Assembly (NCBI GenBank): GCA_039881145.1
Contig: JAYKKI010000006.1
Coordinates: forward strand, 8,936,501-9,000,500
Length of the DNA stretch: 64,000 bases
Reading direction: 5' to 3'
Source: Druceiella hillmani
Taxonomy: Eukaryota; Arthropoda; Insecta; Lepidoptera; Hepialidae
In this document: piece after piece, positions 49,460 through 62,817 of the stretch
Numbering within the stretch: the first letter of the stretch is position 1
How the letters are laid out: every line of letters starts with the position of its first letter
Notes under the pieces: model-generated
Databases searched by the model: none
What the model saw: only the letters and a program-made list of their open reading frames with translations
Told to the model about the DNA's origin: nothing
Translations under genes and position numbers: made by a program

Positions 49460-51165
49460 TTTACTTATAAATGAATATAATCAATACACCTGTAGTATTA
49501 TTGTTATCACGAATCATCTAAACGAGGGATGGCCGTATGTATTCATCACGCAGCAACACAGCATTATAAGTATCTGACACGAGGGAACACTAGATATTAT
49601 TATATGATATTAAATATTAACTTAGATAAATGATATGGTTGTACAAATGAAATAGATTGAAAATGTTATTTATTTGAGTAATTCAGACTTTAACTCAATA
49701 TACAACGTATAACAATTAGGCATGTATTAAATCAGTAAAACTCATTAATATAGAATTTAATAATTGTTTCATGGTATAAATAAATACATATAAAAATCGC
49801 GTTTTACATACAATTATCTTTAAAATTGCGTTAGGTCAAGTAATTATTAAGATAAATTGTAAAAATATTGAAAAATATTGCTTGCAATTAATAACTTAAA
49901 GTTTATTTATTAGTCTCCAAAATAATGGAGAAGTAGCGAATAAAATAAATAATTTTAAAACCTTTGCAATATTCTGATTTCATTGTACGATCAGTAAAAG
50001 TAGATAGTAGTGAAGCTTAGTAACTGTAGATAGTACTAAAGAACTGTGATGTCATCGTTAAACTCCTTTAGTAATATTTTCGAAATATTCCTGGAACAGG
50101 ACATTATATTCAGACAAATGTTTGCAGGAAATTCAGTTCCCCAATAGTAAGTAAATCTTAGAAAGTATTTTTTTATCCGGTAAGTTTGATTCGTAATCTA
50201 AAGGACTGAATGAGGTTTTAAATTACTCATCCGTAAAAATAACCTAAATATTCACCATGTTTCTTTCAAAAAAATTCTAAATTGTAATAATTTGATTAGG
50301 TTTTGCCAGCTACTCAGATTTACAATATTCTCAGATATTTTTAATACGTTTAACTGGCAACACTTTGTATTGAATGTTCCGTTTCACTTGCCAATAACCT
50401 GTTTCACTAGTTGTGATTTTTTTTCAGCAATTTTTCAGATTTGGGAAATGATTAGTCTTGTGAGTTACAATTGGAGTTACTAATAGTTACGGCTGGAGTT
50501 ACTGAAATCTACGGCTGGAGACGTCGAGGAATAGTAGTTTTTTACGCTTACTAGGTAATAGTTTACAAAACTAAATATTGTGTGAAGCTAGGTGTCAGAA
50601 TGTGCAGAAACAAGTTGTACCCATTTCAAAACTACACACTTCCACAATAATGAATGTGACAGTTGGGCGTAGTACAACAGATATGATCGGGATTTATTTA
50701 GGTTTTGAAAATCGTCCGACTGTACGTACTTCTACAACATTGCAAAATATTACCCGCTTTAGGTTTATAGTTTTTTAATTAATAATAAGCAAAACATAAT
50801 ATCCTCAATGAAATTTATATAATGTCAGTTAGTAGGTTGGAATCAGTTATATGCATAATGTGATATTCATACATGCCTTCCATATCAGAAGAAAAAAATA
50901 TTATCAAAATCCATATGTAATGAACGGATGTGAATTAGCGTTGCTGACAGATTGTTAATAGCATTAATACAACTGTAACGTCCCTATGTCAAAATTCTTG
51001 TATACGATAGGTAAATACAAAATAATTTCCGTTATTTATTATATTATATTGAATAATTAATAATTAATACTGATTTTTTAATATTTATAAACAATTTTAA
51101 ATAAAAAAATTACTTCAATAACTGGACTTATTTACTATATTTATGGTCTATGTCTTGTTAGGTAG
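49460..51165. other. Non-coding stretch
   Basis: No gene supported. It holds one copy (49810-49838) of a 29-bp word repeated at 51880-51908. TACGGCTGGAG occurs twice near 50489-50520. Confidence 0.55.
49810..49838. repeat. 29-bp dispersed direct repeat, copy 1
   Basis: The word beginning ACAATTATCTTTAAAATTGC is found again, identical over 29 bp, at 51880-51908. The flanks do not match, so it may be a trace of a short mobile sequence. Confidence 0.8.
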
Positions 51166-51170
51166 ATTAC

Positions 51171-51420
51171 AGGCACAGGGCATTTGATGACGCTGTACAC
51201 CGTGGGACGGGGTAGAGTGATGTTTGTAACCACGTATCAAAAATGCTGCAAACCAGTGACGTGCAGCATTGCCACTCGTGCGAGAAACTACGCTCGGTGA
51301 TCGCCAGTCTATCTGCCAGCTTGGTGATTATGGATATTACCTCTAAAGATACTTACATTGTAAGTGGTGTACGTCCAACAGTGGATGAAGACAGGTTATC
51401 GATGGTGATTATAATGAGTC
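51171..51420 (+). other. GC-richer island, possible exon
   Basis: GC content rises to about one half over 200 bp. Several frames are open on both strands. The plus frame from ATG 51243 holds HCHSCEKLRSVIASLSASLVI and meets a good donor, ATT/GTAAGTGG, at 51360. Another plus frame (ATG at 51187) contains KCCKPVTC. No family is recognised and the coding strand is uncertain. It could be an exon, an old transposon piece or a regulatory island. Confidence 0.3.
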
Positions 51421-51879
51421 AGAATCATAAAAAATCAGAATGAAGATGATTCTTCATTATTAAAACTAATATAAAAATTGATTTCTGTTATTATTGAGGA
51501 GTACTCATAAAATTTGTCGTAAGTAAATACAACTAGCCATTGACCAGTTTTTCATAAATACCTTACGATCTTAATTTTTAGAGAAAGGAAAACACAAAAG
51601 TTATATTACACTAAGATAAATATTTTGGTACGAAATCTTGTATTTGCTCAAAATCGGTGTTTGCATAAATCATTATAAGCTATCAAGCAAGATGTATTCA
51701 GATATGCATTATTAATTTTTGTTATGTGAAACGTGCAGAAATATTTTTCTTAAATTAATTGTTTTACTTTATTTTGAAAAGTAAGCTTCATCGTTTTAAA
51801 TAATCATTATACATTTTGTTAAATTTACTCAAAATATGAAACAAATATGTGGGTCTTGAAACTGATTTTTTCTCAAGAA

Positions 51880-51908
51880 ACAATTATCTTTAAAATTGCG
51901 TTAGGTCA
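51880..51908. repeat. 29-bp dispersed direct repeat, copy 2
   Basis: Identical to 49810-49838, same orientation, about 2.07 kb apart. Confidence 0.8.
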
Positions 51909-54900
51909 CGTAGGTCGTGTAGACACAAGTGTCTGTAAAAATTAGTAACGCATGTACTGAAAAAATGTATGTAAAGTTTGTATAGATTAACTTTTAAGAA
52001 ACTCTACGATATTATATTATTTTATTCACAAATTCTCCTATTTTAATTTAAAAAATTGTAGGTGTAGCATATTTTGAACTTCATACTGTATTTCGAAACG
52101 TTCGTATTTTCAAGAGACATCAAATTGATGTGGCACAGACATAAGGTTTCCATTCATGCAGCTCGTGTCTTTCGTAAACAATGTGTTTTAAGACATTCCA
52201 GTTAGATGTCATTCCGCTTTACAAGACATCAAGTTGACTTGTAAAAATTACAAGCCAACTTGAACAATGGATAGATATAATTTAGCTGTCATTTACAGGA
52301 ACATAATAGTAAATATAAACACTAATAAAATTACGCGCGTGCAAAACTTAAAGAACGACCAAAACTACGGGAAAAGTATTTTAATGACAAGTACAAGTAT
52401 GGTAGCTGAATATCGCATTATTACTGAACATCATATTCACGGTTGAATGTTGTGAAAATGTATCAATCATTACGTAAATATATTTTACAGTTAGCAAATA
52501 AACATATTTAGCAGAAAAAAATGTTTTAGCACTATACCTATCCCTATCATTTATTGTTACGTATATTTGTTCAGTACCGGCGTAGTTCGGTACCGGCGTA
52601 TTTCGACCGGGCGGGGAGTTCCGGCGGAAGGATAATTTGTGCATGTGCTTAAGATAAAGAGAAAGAGAAGAGGCTCTGCCTAAACACCAGGTCAGTGGAA
52701 AAGCGGGTAAAAGTTAGTTGCATGCATAAAGTTGTTTTCAACAGCTTTTCTGTGTTTATTCTTTCGGTTGTTAGCATAGAATGACAATGTGTATATACGC
52801 TATGCTAGAGCACAGAACACAAATGTCCAGTAATGAGTTATAGTCGTCGTACTCGTGGTTACTGAGTCGCTGTCAAAGAGAAATTATTTTTTCGTGCGTA
52901 ACTTGGGATGCAATATGGTTCACATTTTTTGCTCATATACTTGTAACTGTCTCAATATCCATAGGGTATATTTATTATTACTTTCTCTAGGGTATATTTA
53001 TCATTACGTCATTACTTTCTCAATATTCATTGGGTATATATAACAATGTCTAATCTTTATATTCAGTTTTACATTTTTCCATGGAAAAGTTTCTTGTGTT
53101 GTCGAGTTACCTGAGATATCCTGTTTCTTTAATATTATTGATATTTCCTTATTGAACGATATATTTTAACTTTTATTCATTATAAGCAAATCATACCTTG
53201 TGTCCGACATTTATATAGTGATATGGAGAAAGAATAGTTACTTTTCAGTGTGAAAATAAATTTAATTCGTAAACATTTTTTAATCAGATAATACTTAATA
53301 TTATGCAAGATAACTAAATAAGCATATTTTTGTTCAATTTAGCAATTGCTAATGAAGTGAAAAAAATAATTACTGAAATCGCGCAAAATAATCATAAGAG
53401 TTTTCACTTAGTTTAATTTATAAAAGCGCTCATAAAATAACTGCTGAGTTTCATAATATTCATTAATAATAGGTAATAGTTTTTTTCTATGGCTCCAATT
53501 GAGTAGAAGTTGCAACTCCACTGACCATTTCTCTGATGAATTGACTTCCCCCGCACCCCAGTACTGCTGCTGCCGTTAAATCAAAGAAAGCGAATGTACT
53601 CGCATGAACAATATTGTGTTAGTGACAATAAAAATTGATAAAGTGGATTTTGCGTAATGCAAAAAAAGACAGTTTTTGACCTAAATTTTAGTATGTAATT
53701 AAGAAATACTGGATACTGTACCATATCGTAATACTGTAAAATTTTAATATTCAAATTTGACTCAACCCTGCACTTTTATCATAACTACTAACGTGCCATT
53801 TTTTACCTTGTTGTCTCATTTTATACCAAGCTGATCTTAAACAATTTCATTTAGTGAAACTTTCTCTTTTGTAGCAATGGTTAACCGACAACATGACTAG
53901 GGAACATTACGTCCATCTTAAATCAACATGCTTTTAGCTTAGCAGTGACTCCGGCGTTTTATATAATGGAAAACGTATATTCTGTTAAATATATTTAGCT
54001 TATAGCGTTCTTATTATTGTATACCTATGTTCGTCATGATTCTACACAAATACATTGACGTCGATAATACGACGTTTATTATTTAATTGTTTTAAATTAT
54101 AGTCGTTACATATATCAGACTAATAAGTAGTAAATGTTTAAAATAATTAAGATGTAATAACTTACTTGAATGTTCAAAATCAATAAAATAATTTTACACT
54201 TCAATGCTTGAACACTTTTAGGGTTCCTGAAATAAAATGAATAATAAAACCAAACTTTTATAGGATCAATTTGTTGTGTGTCCATATATCTGCAAAGCTC
54301 TTTTTCTAAAAAACAACCTGAGATAACAAGTGAAATTTTAAAAAAATTAAAGAAAAATACGGTCTTTTGAAGCATATTTTTCCATCAAAACCTCTGGGGC
54401 AATACCGATCGACCTACAATTTTGATTGTTGGCATAATGAGAGATAGCTTGTAGCATAAGGAAAGATAAATGCTAAAAATATATTTTCCAATTTAGTGAT
54501 AAATTATATATTTATTTTAAATGTGCGACTGTGAAAGATATGGCAGGCATTATTCTATTTACATTTTAAGGAATTAAAATTTTGTAAATTATATAGCAGA
54601 AATGTGATAAACGATCAAATGTTTATAAATGTCCAAATATGCACGTAAGAATTTATATAATTGATATTTATAGTGTATGTCAAAAGCCGTATATTTATTT
54701 GTAATGGTAATGAGCTAAATTCATCATACCGGACATATTTGCGTTGAGCCATATAAATATATATTACCTCAAATGATATTTATTACAGGAATTTCATCTA
54801 TTATATCTATAAGAAACGTGTCTATACTTTGTTATTGAATTTAGTAAGTTGACTCTGTCGAATGATACAGTAATGATAGCATTAGGTTTACTTCTGAGAA

Positions 54901-54921
54901 AGAAAAAGGGAGAAAATAACG

Positions 54922-54975
54922 TGAAACGACGAGTAGGTGAAACGACGAGGAAACGTGGAACGACGAGGAAATTGT
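54922..54975. repeat. GAAACGACGAGG short tandem repeat
   Basis: GTGAAACGACGAGTAG, GTGAAACGACGAGGAAAC and GTGGAACGACGAGGAAAT follow one another: three imperfect copies of a 16-18 bp unit. Confidence 0.85.
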
Positions 54976-55810
54976 GAACAAAACTTTATCAAAGAGAACA
55001 ACAGTGTATTATTACTTCATAGTGTATTCGTACCAGCAATAATTTGTGGAAATGAGTTTTGTGTAATACAATAAAAAATGGAAATTAAAGAGCTTTGGAA
55101 ATAAAATCGTTAAGGAATTTCAGTAAAACATTAACGTGACAAAGAATTTGACTGCAAATAAAGCTTGGTTTTAAAGATAATGGAATGTTGAGATTGGTTG
55201 ACTTTATTGAACGTTTGGAAAGGTAAATATAGATGAAGTTAAGTGTTTGAAAGAAGAGAGTGAGAAAAGAAAGGAAGACTTGGAAAGATTTGGGCGGGTT
55301 AAATTGGAGAATGTAGATATGTTATGATGTGCACAATCATAAAATAAAGAGCATATAAGATAATAAATGAAACGAAAGCAGGTATATAATAGCTTAATAA
55401 GAATAATAGCGTAGCCTAATATTAACTTTCCTAAAAACCTGTCACTTTGATGTTGTTTACATTAGTGTAAAGATAGTCGGTAATAGGTTTTCTTTTTTTT
55501 ATTTCCGTTTGTAGTAAATGCTTTAATAAACACGACAGTTTTACCAATAGCCAAGAGTAGTGTATATAACAGTGTACCCTACAATAGTATATTCTAGTTT
55601 TAAACCAGTAATCTTCCTGAATAATTTCCCGAGTGAGGCATTTATTTTCATTGAAATTGTAAGAGAAAATTAAAATACGGAAACGTATGAACTTATCAAC
55701 TATTTGTTTTTCCATGTACATTATATGAATATTGCATAAATATCTATTACATTGTTATGTAATGTTCTCTCAATAGCACCTACTAAATGATGTAGACTTC
55801 TTAAATACCA

Positions 55811-56264
55811 TATACGTTAATTTTATACTACGTATAACTATACACACGTTCCTTATAGATAAAATTATTTACTAAGGAGTTTGCTTAAGACCAACCCAAC
55901 AATTTAAATATTACATTTCCCAGAAATTAAACACGCTGTACAAGTCGCACTTTATGATTTTAAGTCTGAAGCTTCGGCGTGCTCAAATATAAAGCTTCAC
56001 AAAGCGTATTTCTTTCGACATATGAGGATACAAAACTCACGTAGGTCTCATGAAAAGAGACGCTAATGGATTTTAAAAGGTCGGAAAATTAATATTCGTA
56101 GCTCGCCATATAATTCACTTTTGCGACAAAAGCTTTCCTAGCGACGAAATTTCCTTCTTCAATTCACACCAGAGGGGACTGAACTAATATGAATGTTCTA
56201 CGACAATAAATATACATAAATATGTATTTGTGTATAGTTATACGTAGTATAAAATTAACGTATA
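55811..56264. mobile_element. 454-bp element with perfect 36-bp terminal inverted repeats
   Basis: 55811-55846 is the exact reverse complement of 56229-56264; the ends read TATACGTTAATTTTATAC and its complement. The 382-bp interior has no long frame. The layout is that of a MITE (non-autonomous cut-and-paste element). A TA target duplication is possible but cannot be separated from the TA at the arm ends. The perfect match of the arms implies a recent insertion compared with the other relics. Confidence 0.8.
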
Positions 56265-56269
56265 CACAT

Positions 56270-56440
56270 AGTATAAAACAAAGTCGCTTCCCGCGTCTGT
56301 CTGTCCCTCTGTACTTTCAGATCTCTTAAACTACGCTACTGATTTTCATGAGGTTTTCACTAACATTCAGATAATTTCTTCCAGATGTTTGGTAGGTATA
56401 ATTCATACATGTTATATTTATATAAAATATAAAAAAGTCA
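56270..56440 (+). repeat. Worn dispersed insect repeat
   Basis: AAAGTCGCTTCCCGCGTCTG, then TCTGTCCCTCTGTAC, then CTCTTAAACTACGCTACTG, is a pattern I recognise as a common dispersed repeat in several insect genomes (a CTGTCTGTCC motif, then 'aaactacg-tactgattttgatg'). The class of element is unknown to me. Confidence 0.5.
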
Positions 56441-56649
56441 ACGTTTCGTAAAAAAATTGAATTTTGGGCGCTTTCATTGCTAAGGCTGATCAAATTTCAT
56501 CATATATATCATAATGTTGCACTATGGAATTGCTCTTTACTTTTAGCTCTTTACAGCAAATCATTACCATTATCATTGTCATTAATATTCTAGAAGATAT
56601 AGCATATTTAAAATAACTAAAAATCAGTATTCGCGGCGGCGTGCGTGTC

Positions 56650-56968
56650 TATAAATAGTGCGTCGCAGGCAGGGCTTGGCACCAGTTAGTAGAGGTTAAT
56701 ATCGGTTTAAAATGAAGGTTACGTTCTGAACGAAACCTATACACGACCCGTTTACGAAGAGCGTTATTAACCGGTTATTCCCGGGCGACGAACTAGCAGT
56801 GATATGTTCTCAGGCGATCTGCGCTCCATTCCCTCCACCGCCGCTGCTTACCGTGGTTTCTTTTCGGAAAAACAATTTATTATCTTAAGGTACATGCAAG
56901 TGATGATTTCTTATGTACCATGGGAAGGAAGAAGGAAAATTATTGAAGGTTGTGGCAAAATTTTGAAG
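56650..56968 (+). other. Putative core promoter and first exon
   Basis: TATAAATA at 56650-56657 is followed by the initiator-like CCAGTT with its A at 56684, a normal spacing. GC content is high from 56630 to 56850. A 5-codon ORF (56712-56729) precedes ATG 56804, which opens MFSGDLRSIPSTAAAYRGFF...SYVPWEGRRKIIEGCGKILK up to a good donor, AAG/GTAAAC, at 56968. No family recognised and no downstream exons identified in the window. A second plus frame (ICSQAICAPFPPPPLL) overlaps, so the coding frame is not settled. Confidence 0.4.
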
Positions 56969-57084
56969 GTAAACATTTATGGATATATTTATCTACCTTT
57001 GTTTGTATTGTTAGAAAATTTTATTTTTATTTGTGAAATGGAAATTTCTTCAGTGGTACATTACGGTTTCACAGTAGAGTAATT

Positions 57085-60000
57085 TATTTTATGTAAAATA
57101 TCCATGAAACCACAAACGTAACCAGATTTCACGGTTAAATATAAATGTATAATCTAGAAATAAATGTTTCCCTTAAAGTGAAAATTCTTTATCGGCGTTT
57201 GGCGCTTTGACAGTAAAGTAATTCAATATATTTAAGTAAGGAATTCAAAACAAACGATTTAATGACTTATTGTGTCTGAAGGTCGGTACGAAAACACTCA
57301 GGGCGTAGCAGTAGACTTGTCGTGATTGGTCTGTTGGCTTATTTTACTTATCTTGTTGAGAAGTTTAATGAACAGTTTAAACGTGTAAATAAGTTTTATT
57401 TCGAGCGCATTTAATTAAATATACTGCGCTGTCATTCTTGTGTAGGTCCTTCTATTTCCATCAACACCTCTACCACATTTCCCACCCAGATAAGTTAAGC
57501 AGCAATATATAAATAACCCTAATGGAATATAAGGATCTACATAATAATAAAGCTATTCTTGAAACCTATTTAAATGACAGGTATTTCGTCTGTGAATAAA
57601 CTAAGTACTTACGTATATATGTCGTTTTATGTGTTGGAGAAAAGTTTGATTATTGAATGGTGTATTTCATTTCATATAATTTTAGGTAATCCATAAAGTC
57701 TATTCATAAATCAATAAGGCCGATACAACCGTGGTACCAGCGTAGCGTAATGCGTGACGCTTCAAGTTAACGACTCTGGCAAATATTTACGTGAATAATA
57801 TAAAGAAAACTGTTACTAGATTAACAGCATTTTTTTCTTTAAATTGTTGTTTTTATATAATATTTAGTTTTTCCTAACTACGAACCATTTTCACCTTTTT
57901 TTATTTTTGTCGATGAAAAAATATTATTAGTGTTTTCGATGAAATCATGTTAAGTTACCTTATATTGTTTGTTTTGTTACTTATTGTAACGTAGAGAAAA
58001 ATATCTAAATAAATACTTTTATTAATTATTAATGGCAAGATTTTAGTAGTCCTTACGCGGTATATATAATATCTTATTGTTTCAGCTCAACAAAATGAGT
58101 AAAATATGTATTGCCCACAAACAATGTCAGTAGGAATGCGTTTTACAGTGAGTATGTACTCATTTTTTTTCTAATTTCCAATTCGATGCTGGAAATCCGC
58201 CAAATTTGAATTTACTTGTTATTGACATTCCAAAAATTGGCTTTTAATGCTTAAAAAGTTATATACGGATTCGATACAGAAAAATGTTAATTTTAGTGAT
58301 TTTTAAAAATTGAAAGATATACTTAAAAATGAAGTATTTCCAAAAATTAGGACTGCGTCGTGATTGCTTTATTCTTGAAATTAATTTTAAGAACATTTAT
58401 TTACAATAAATATCTTATTTTTTCCTTGATGAAGTATTTTTCACTATTTTCACTTTAAATTTATAATTATATACTACACTCTCAACAAGCATCTAAACAG
58501 AAATGTTAATAACAAAAATAAACAAGAGAAAAATATAAATTTGTATTCAAAAGGCAAATAATTATGATGTATAAATATTTAGTATATGACATATTATATT
58601 TTTAAATTATTATTTCGTGGATCATCTTTACTTGCTTTGAATTTAATGTTTTTTGGGTAGGTAAATAGTAACATTGTTGTTTAAATGCACTGGTGCTTGG
58701 TTATTAATTTATAATAAAAAAAAAAATTATAAATTAAAAATTTAGTAATAAATTTTAAAGGCTTATAGAATAGATTTTTTTTAATAAGTGAGGTAGACAC
58801 CGTTTTTTCCAGCTTTTTTTGGAACTTTTTTTTTTAATTAATAGCATTTTGGAACTGGCTAAACTAGTAAGTGAAATATATCTACTCGTATGAATATGTT
58901 AGAAGAGGGATACGTACGCCTATTTAAGGATGCATTAACGTATAGAGAAAAATAAAAAAAAAATTATTTTCAAATTGCAATAAAAATGGGGAGATTATTG
59001 TAATTTTTTTATTCGATCTATTTTCGTAATAAAATAATCACGACCGAGACCTATTTTTTAAATACGTTGTTTTTAAATATATCCTTTCATTGAAAATCAG
59101 GATTTTTTTCTAAACTGTACTGGTTCCAAAAGTAAGCACGACAATATACGTAAAGTAAACTATTTATTTATATTTGACAGGCGTCTTTAGATATTTCCAT
59201 TTCTGGTTGAGCGGGCGATTTTGCTACTCCCATTCTGTAGCCTCCATCTACCCAATATTAAGCTATGAAAATATTCACCAGTTCAATTATATACACAAAG
59301 CCTCCACATAAATGCTTGTCGACGAACGTAACTAGCAGTCGCACAGAGAACCTCGGTTTTATCCTATACAGCATAGCATAGCCTATTGCGTTTCCTTATA
59401 GTTTGAATATTAATAGGAAGAAAAATAGCGAAATATTTTACTTTTTCGTAAAAGATTAAAAAGCATTCAAAACAAGGATTCACGACAGGAAAGGAACCTC
59501 TATTTGTAGAAATACTATTACAAAATAGTGATATCGATAAATATAAGATCATTGTTTATGTTTACCCAGTAGTCATGTTTTAATCATTATGGAATTAAAT
59601 GCGTTCATATTATCTATGACCGAAATCAGCTAATTTTCTTTTCATTTGTTGTGTTAGTCAAAATTCGTAAATAAATTCGTAAAGTAATTTTGGGTTAATA
59701 TAGAAAAATACTCTTAAGTGGAGTAAATTAATCATGGTTCAGAACTATAAAATTACAATGTTAATATATTATCGAATCCTGATCTTCCAGAAGTTATGTG
59801 ACCGTTTTTCAGACTTGTTTATATTGCATGTCATTATATTTATACTCATAGGTCACATGTAATGTGAAACAAGTTTCATAGAACAATAAGTTTCAGACAA
59901 ATATTTTTGATATTACAGATATAAAACAAATATTTTAGGTCTCTAAAAACTGATGAAATAAGATTAAATTTAGAACCTGTCCTTGTCATTATTTTATATT

Positions 60001-61120
60001 TACTCGACGATAAAAAGTATTACTTGTTCGTTCGTCTTACTTTCGTGTTTATTATGTTTTACTTGTTTGTTCAACAATCTTTCATAATTTAATTTACTTT
60101 CAATTTGTGAATCCTAGTCATAGTTTTCTTTTTCTAACAAAATTCACTATCGCACTTTCCTTCGTTTTTCATTAAAAAGAGTAGTGTGACAGATTGCAGC
60201 TTGTTCTTACAACATACGAGGAGAGAAAACAATTATCTGGTTTCATATTATATCGTTTTTAGGCCTATAAAATTTAGGAAATTTAGGAAATCATTTCTGA
60301 AATTTTGATGAAATACAACCAAGTGTTTGACACAGCTTTATTTATAAATACCGACTTGAAACGAATTTAAATATTACAAATTGAAATAAGTATACATTTA
60401 TGTATCAAAGTTGTATGTATGTGTTTCCTACATTCTATGCGTAAATGGTGAATTTGTTTTACAGCCATCAGGTAAGGTTTCGCTGGCTTTAGAAATAAAT
60501 GTCGTCACTTCTAATTTTATGCTTTCCATCCGGTACCCATTATTTACAACATCGCTAGAAGGTTTTTTTTTAAATTCATCACATTTTTACGTAGCATTAC
60601 TATCTATACATATAAAAGCTCATTTTCTTTAAAATAAGCTATAAAATTCGAATTCAAATTGGTGCAAAGAATTATTGAAAACTAGTGTTGGCTAAAACGT
60701 AGTTAAATGCGCAAGTTTTTTTTATCTAAAATTATTTCACTTTACACTCACTGAGTATTGAACTATCCCTTGATATTTCACTTTTAATAGTATATTTTTC
60801 AATACCTATTGACGTAGATATTTAATTATCAATTGTTTTTCATTTAAGGCGTTGAAGCATTTTTCAGCACATGAAGCTGTTTGACATAACTTTAACGATA
60901 AATTTTTTTCTGATGCATCTCCTAAATCTTGTGTTGCATCCTTTATAATACTTTTAATTTTATTTTAGGATTCCTTCTAATAACCCTAAGCCAGAATCAG
61001 TTTTTGTAGAGTAATTATTAATATCTTTTGGCTAAGTATTTTATGAGTGATTGGGAGTAATTTTACTACGTCTTGAAGTACCAGTACACAGTTTTTATTT
61101 GAGATGATTATTCATAGGAA
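57085..61120. other. Non-coding stretch
   Basis: No gene supported. AT-rich with several A/T homopolymer runs (for example 58720-58735). Short frames at 59364-59552 and 60411-60632 are unrecognised. It includes the region downstream of Gr-C on the minus strand. Confidence 0.55.
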
Positions 61121-61122
61121 AT

Positions 61123-61295
61123 TCAATTTAATTTTACGCTGTAAAACTGAGCGAGTATTATTGTATACGTAAAAACGACTGAGACAAAACTGAAAACGAA
61201 ATTGAGGTCCAGAACCAAGGCGTCACAAATTGTAAACTGCGATGGTAGTTGCAGCAGTTGGTTCATTTGCTTCAGTAGGATTCTGTCTTCTTTAT
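61123..61295 (-). CDS. Gr-C exon 4: gustatory receptor C-terminus
   Basis: The acceptor CATTTGATTCAG lies above 61295; the exon is 173 nt, the same length and phase as Gr-A exon 4. It reads KEDRILLKQMNQLLQLPSQF, then TICDALVLDLNFVFSF, then TYTIILAQF (the TYhhhhhQF signature), and ends in TGA at 61123-61125. Where most Gr proteins have Cys-Gly in this segment, this one has Cys-Asp. Seven-pass taste receptor; the N-terminal exons lie beyond the window's right edge. The Tyr-Ile and Thr-His runs in the longer apparent frame come from the adjacent microsatellite. Confidence 0.88.
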
Positions 61296-61367
61296 CTGAA
61301 TCAAATGAGAAATTACTGTGATCAACAAATATGAATAAAAAATAAGTGTAAAGCAGTTGTAATATAG

Positions 61368-61370
<3 letters not shown>

Positions 61371-61438
<68 letters not shown>

Positions 61439-61480
61439 AGTGTGTGTGTGTGCGTGTGCGTGTATGTGTGTGTACACACA
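61371..61480. repeat. (AT)n(GT)n microsatellite in Gr-C last intron
   Basis: An AT run followed by GTGTGTGTGTGAG and further GT/CGTG units, 75 bp from exon 4; its position matches that in Gr-A. Confidence 0.95.
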
Positions 61481-62817
61481 TTATCTTTTGTTGGCAAAAA
61501 ATGACGAAATATGTATTTTTTTAATTTGAATAAATATTGAAGGAAGAGTAAATCAAGATAATTTAAATCTATTGAACAAATTTATATAACAAATCATTAG
61601 AAATATGAACAAAAAATGAAGTGGAGAATAAAAGGAAATAACGATATAGGATGACCAAATTAAAAAAAAAATCTAGGAAAATTATTATTGTTTACGTCAT
61701 ATTTCAAACATAATTTCAAACTATCATAGAAAATGCATTCTGGTCCCAGTTCTCATGAGTACAGTGTTGATATAAGCTTGTTTTTCTAACCAGGATTTAA
61801 CATAGGTAATATTTCAATACGTAAATTAACTTAAAAGACAAAATACAATGTATGCAGAGGTAAACTCAACAAAGTACTCGTTCATGCGATTCCTTATTCC
61901 TCTAATGTCTGAGTACTGTGGCCTTTAGCGGCTCTTAATAGCCTTCTTTCTGATTCAAAACCAGCTACTTAAAATACTTGTTAGAGTAACATCGCTTGAG
62001 AAATAAATCAATTTAAACTGTGCCTTGGTGCAAATCTGCGACTGAATATCCTCTACCAATACATTATTGATACCGCACTTTCTTAACGTTTGCAAGGCTG
62101 CTTTATTTCTTACTGAAGTTCTTTAAGGGTAGTTTAAAAGAAAACCGTGATGATAGTTACCAAAATTAGCCGAAGCTGATTGACGAAGTATTATTTAAGT
62201 TATAACTAATTTTATGAAGTCAATTCTTAAGTGAATTTATCCGAAAGTTTTATAATATTTAAGATATTGACCACCGCAAGTATTTTACTGCATTGGTAAA
62301 TATAGGAATAATTGAGGATTATAGCAGGTAATGGAAAGCGTGGGTCGTGTAAAAGTTGATTTAAAATATATTATCGTGAATTCCATATAGAAATTCCACA
62401 TGGAAATAGCAGGAAAAACCCATTAAAATATATAAATATGTTAACCAATTTTGCTCGCTATTTCCAAAAAGATAATGGAGTAGGTGATTGCTATATGAAA
62501 TCAGAATATAGAGAAGCATATGATGCTGATAATTATTATGTAAAAGCGGGTTGCTATTTTAGTATAAAATATGAATGCAGATGAATAGAGAATCCAATTT
62601 ATTACCACATTGCGTATGTTCTTTAGTGAAATAGGTTTAGTAAAAGTAAACAGATCCAAGGAGTGGCAATTAAAGTTTAGAACTAAAATATTATTGATAT
62701 ACGAAGTTATTTGATTAATGTGGTTTCTCTAACACAAGCTCTGCTATGGAATGAAAGGTCTTTTTCAGTTTTATACGTTTTTCAAGCTGATTTATCCCCT
62801 AAATAGACCTTTAATTT

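Larger units (their letters stand above)
51430..55805. other. Non-coding stretch with small tandem repeats
   Basis: No gene supported. Contents: the second 29-bp repeat copy at 51880-51908; TACCGGCGTA-TTCG repeated at about 52575-52605 in a GC-richer patch; TAGGGTATATTTAT-type repeats at 52963-53040; GAAACGACGAG repeats at 54922-54975. Minus-strand frames at 54115-54375 and 55431-55721 are Lys/Ile/Tyr-rich and unrecognised. Confidence 0.5.

Noticed and set aside
54115..54375. 86-codon minus-strand frame resembling a chemoreceptor N-terminus
   Set aside because: Only general hydrophobicity; no family motif and no following exons.
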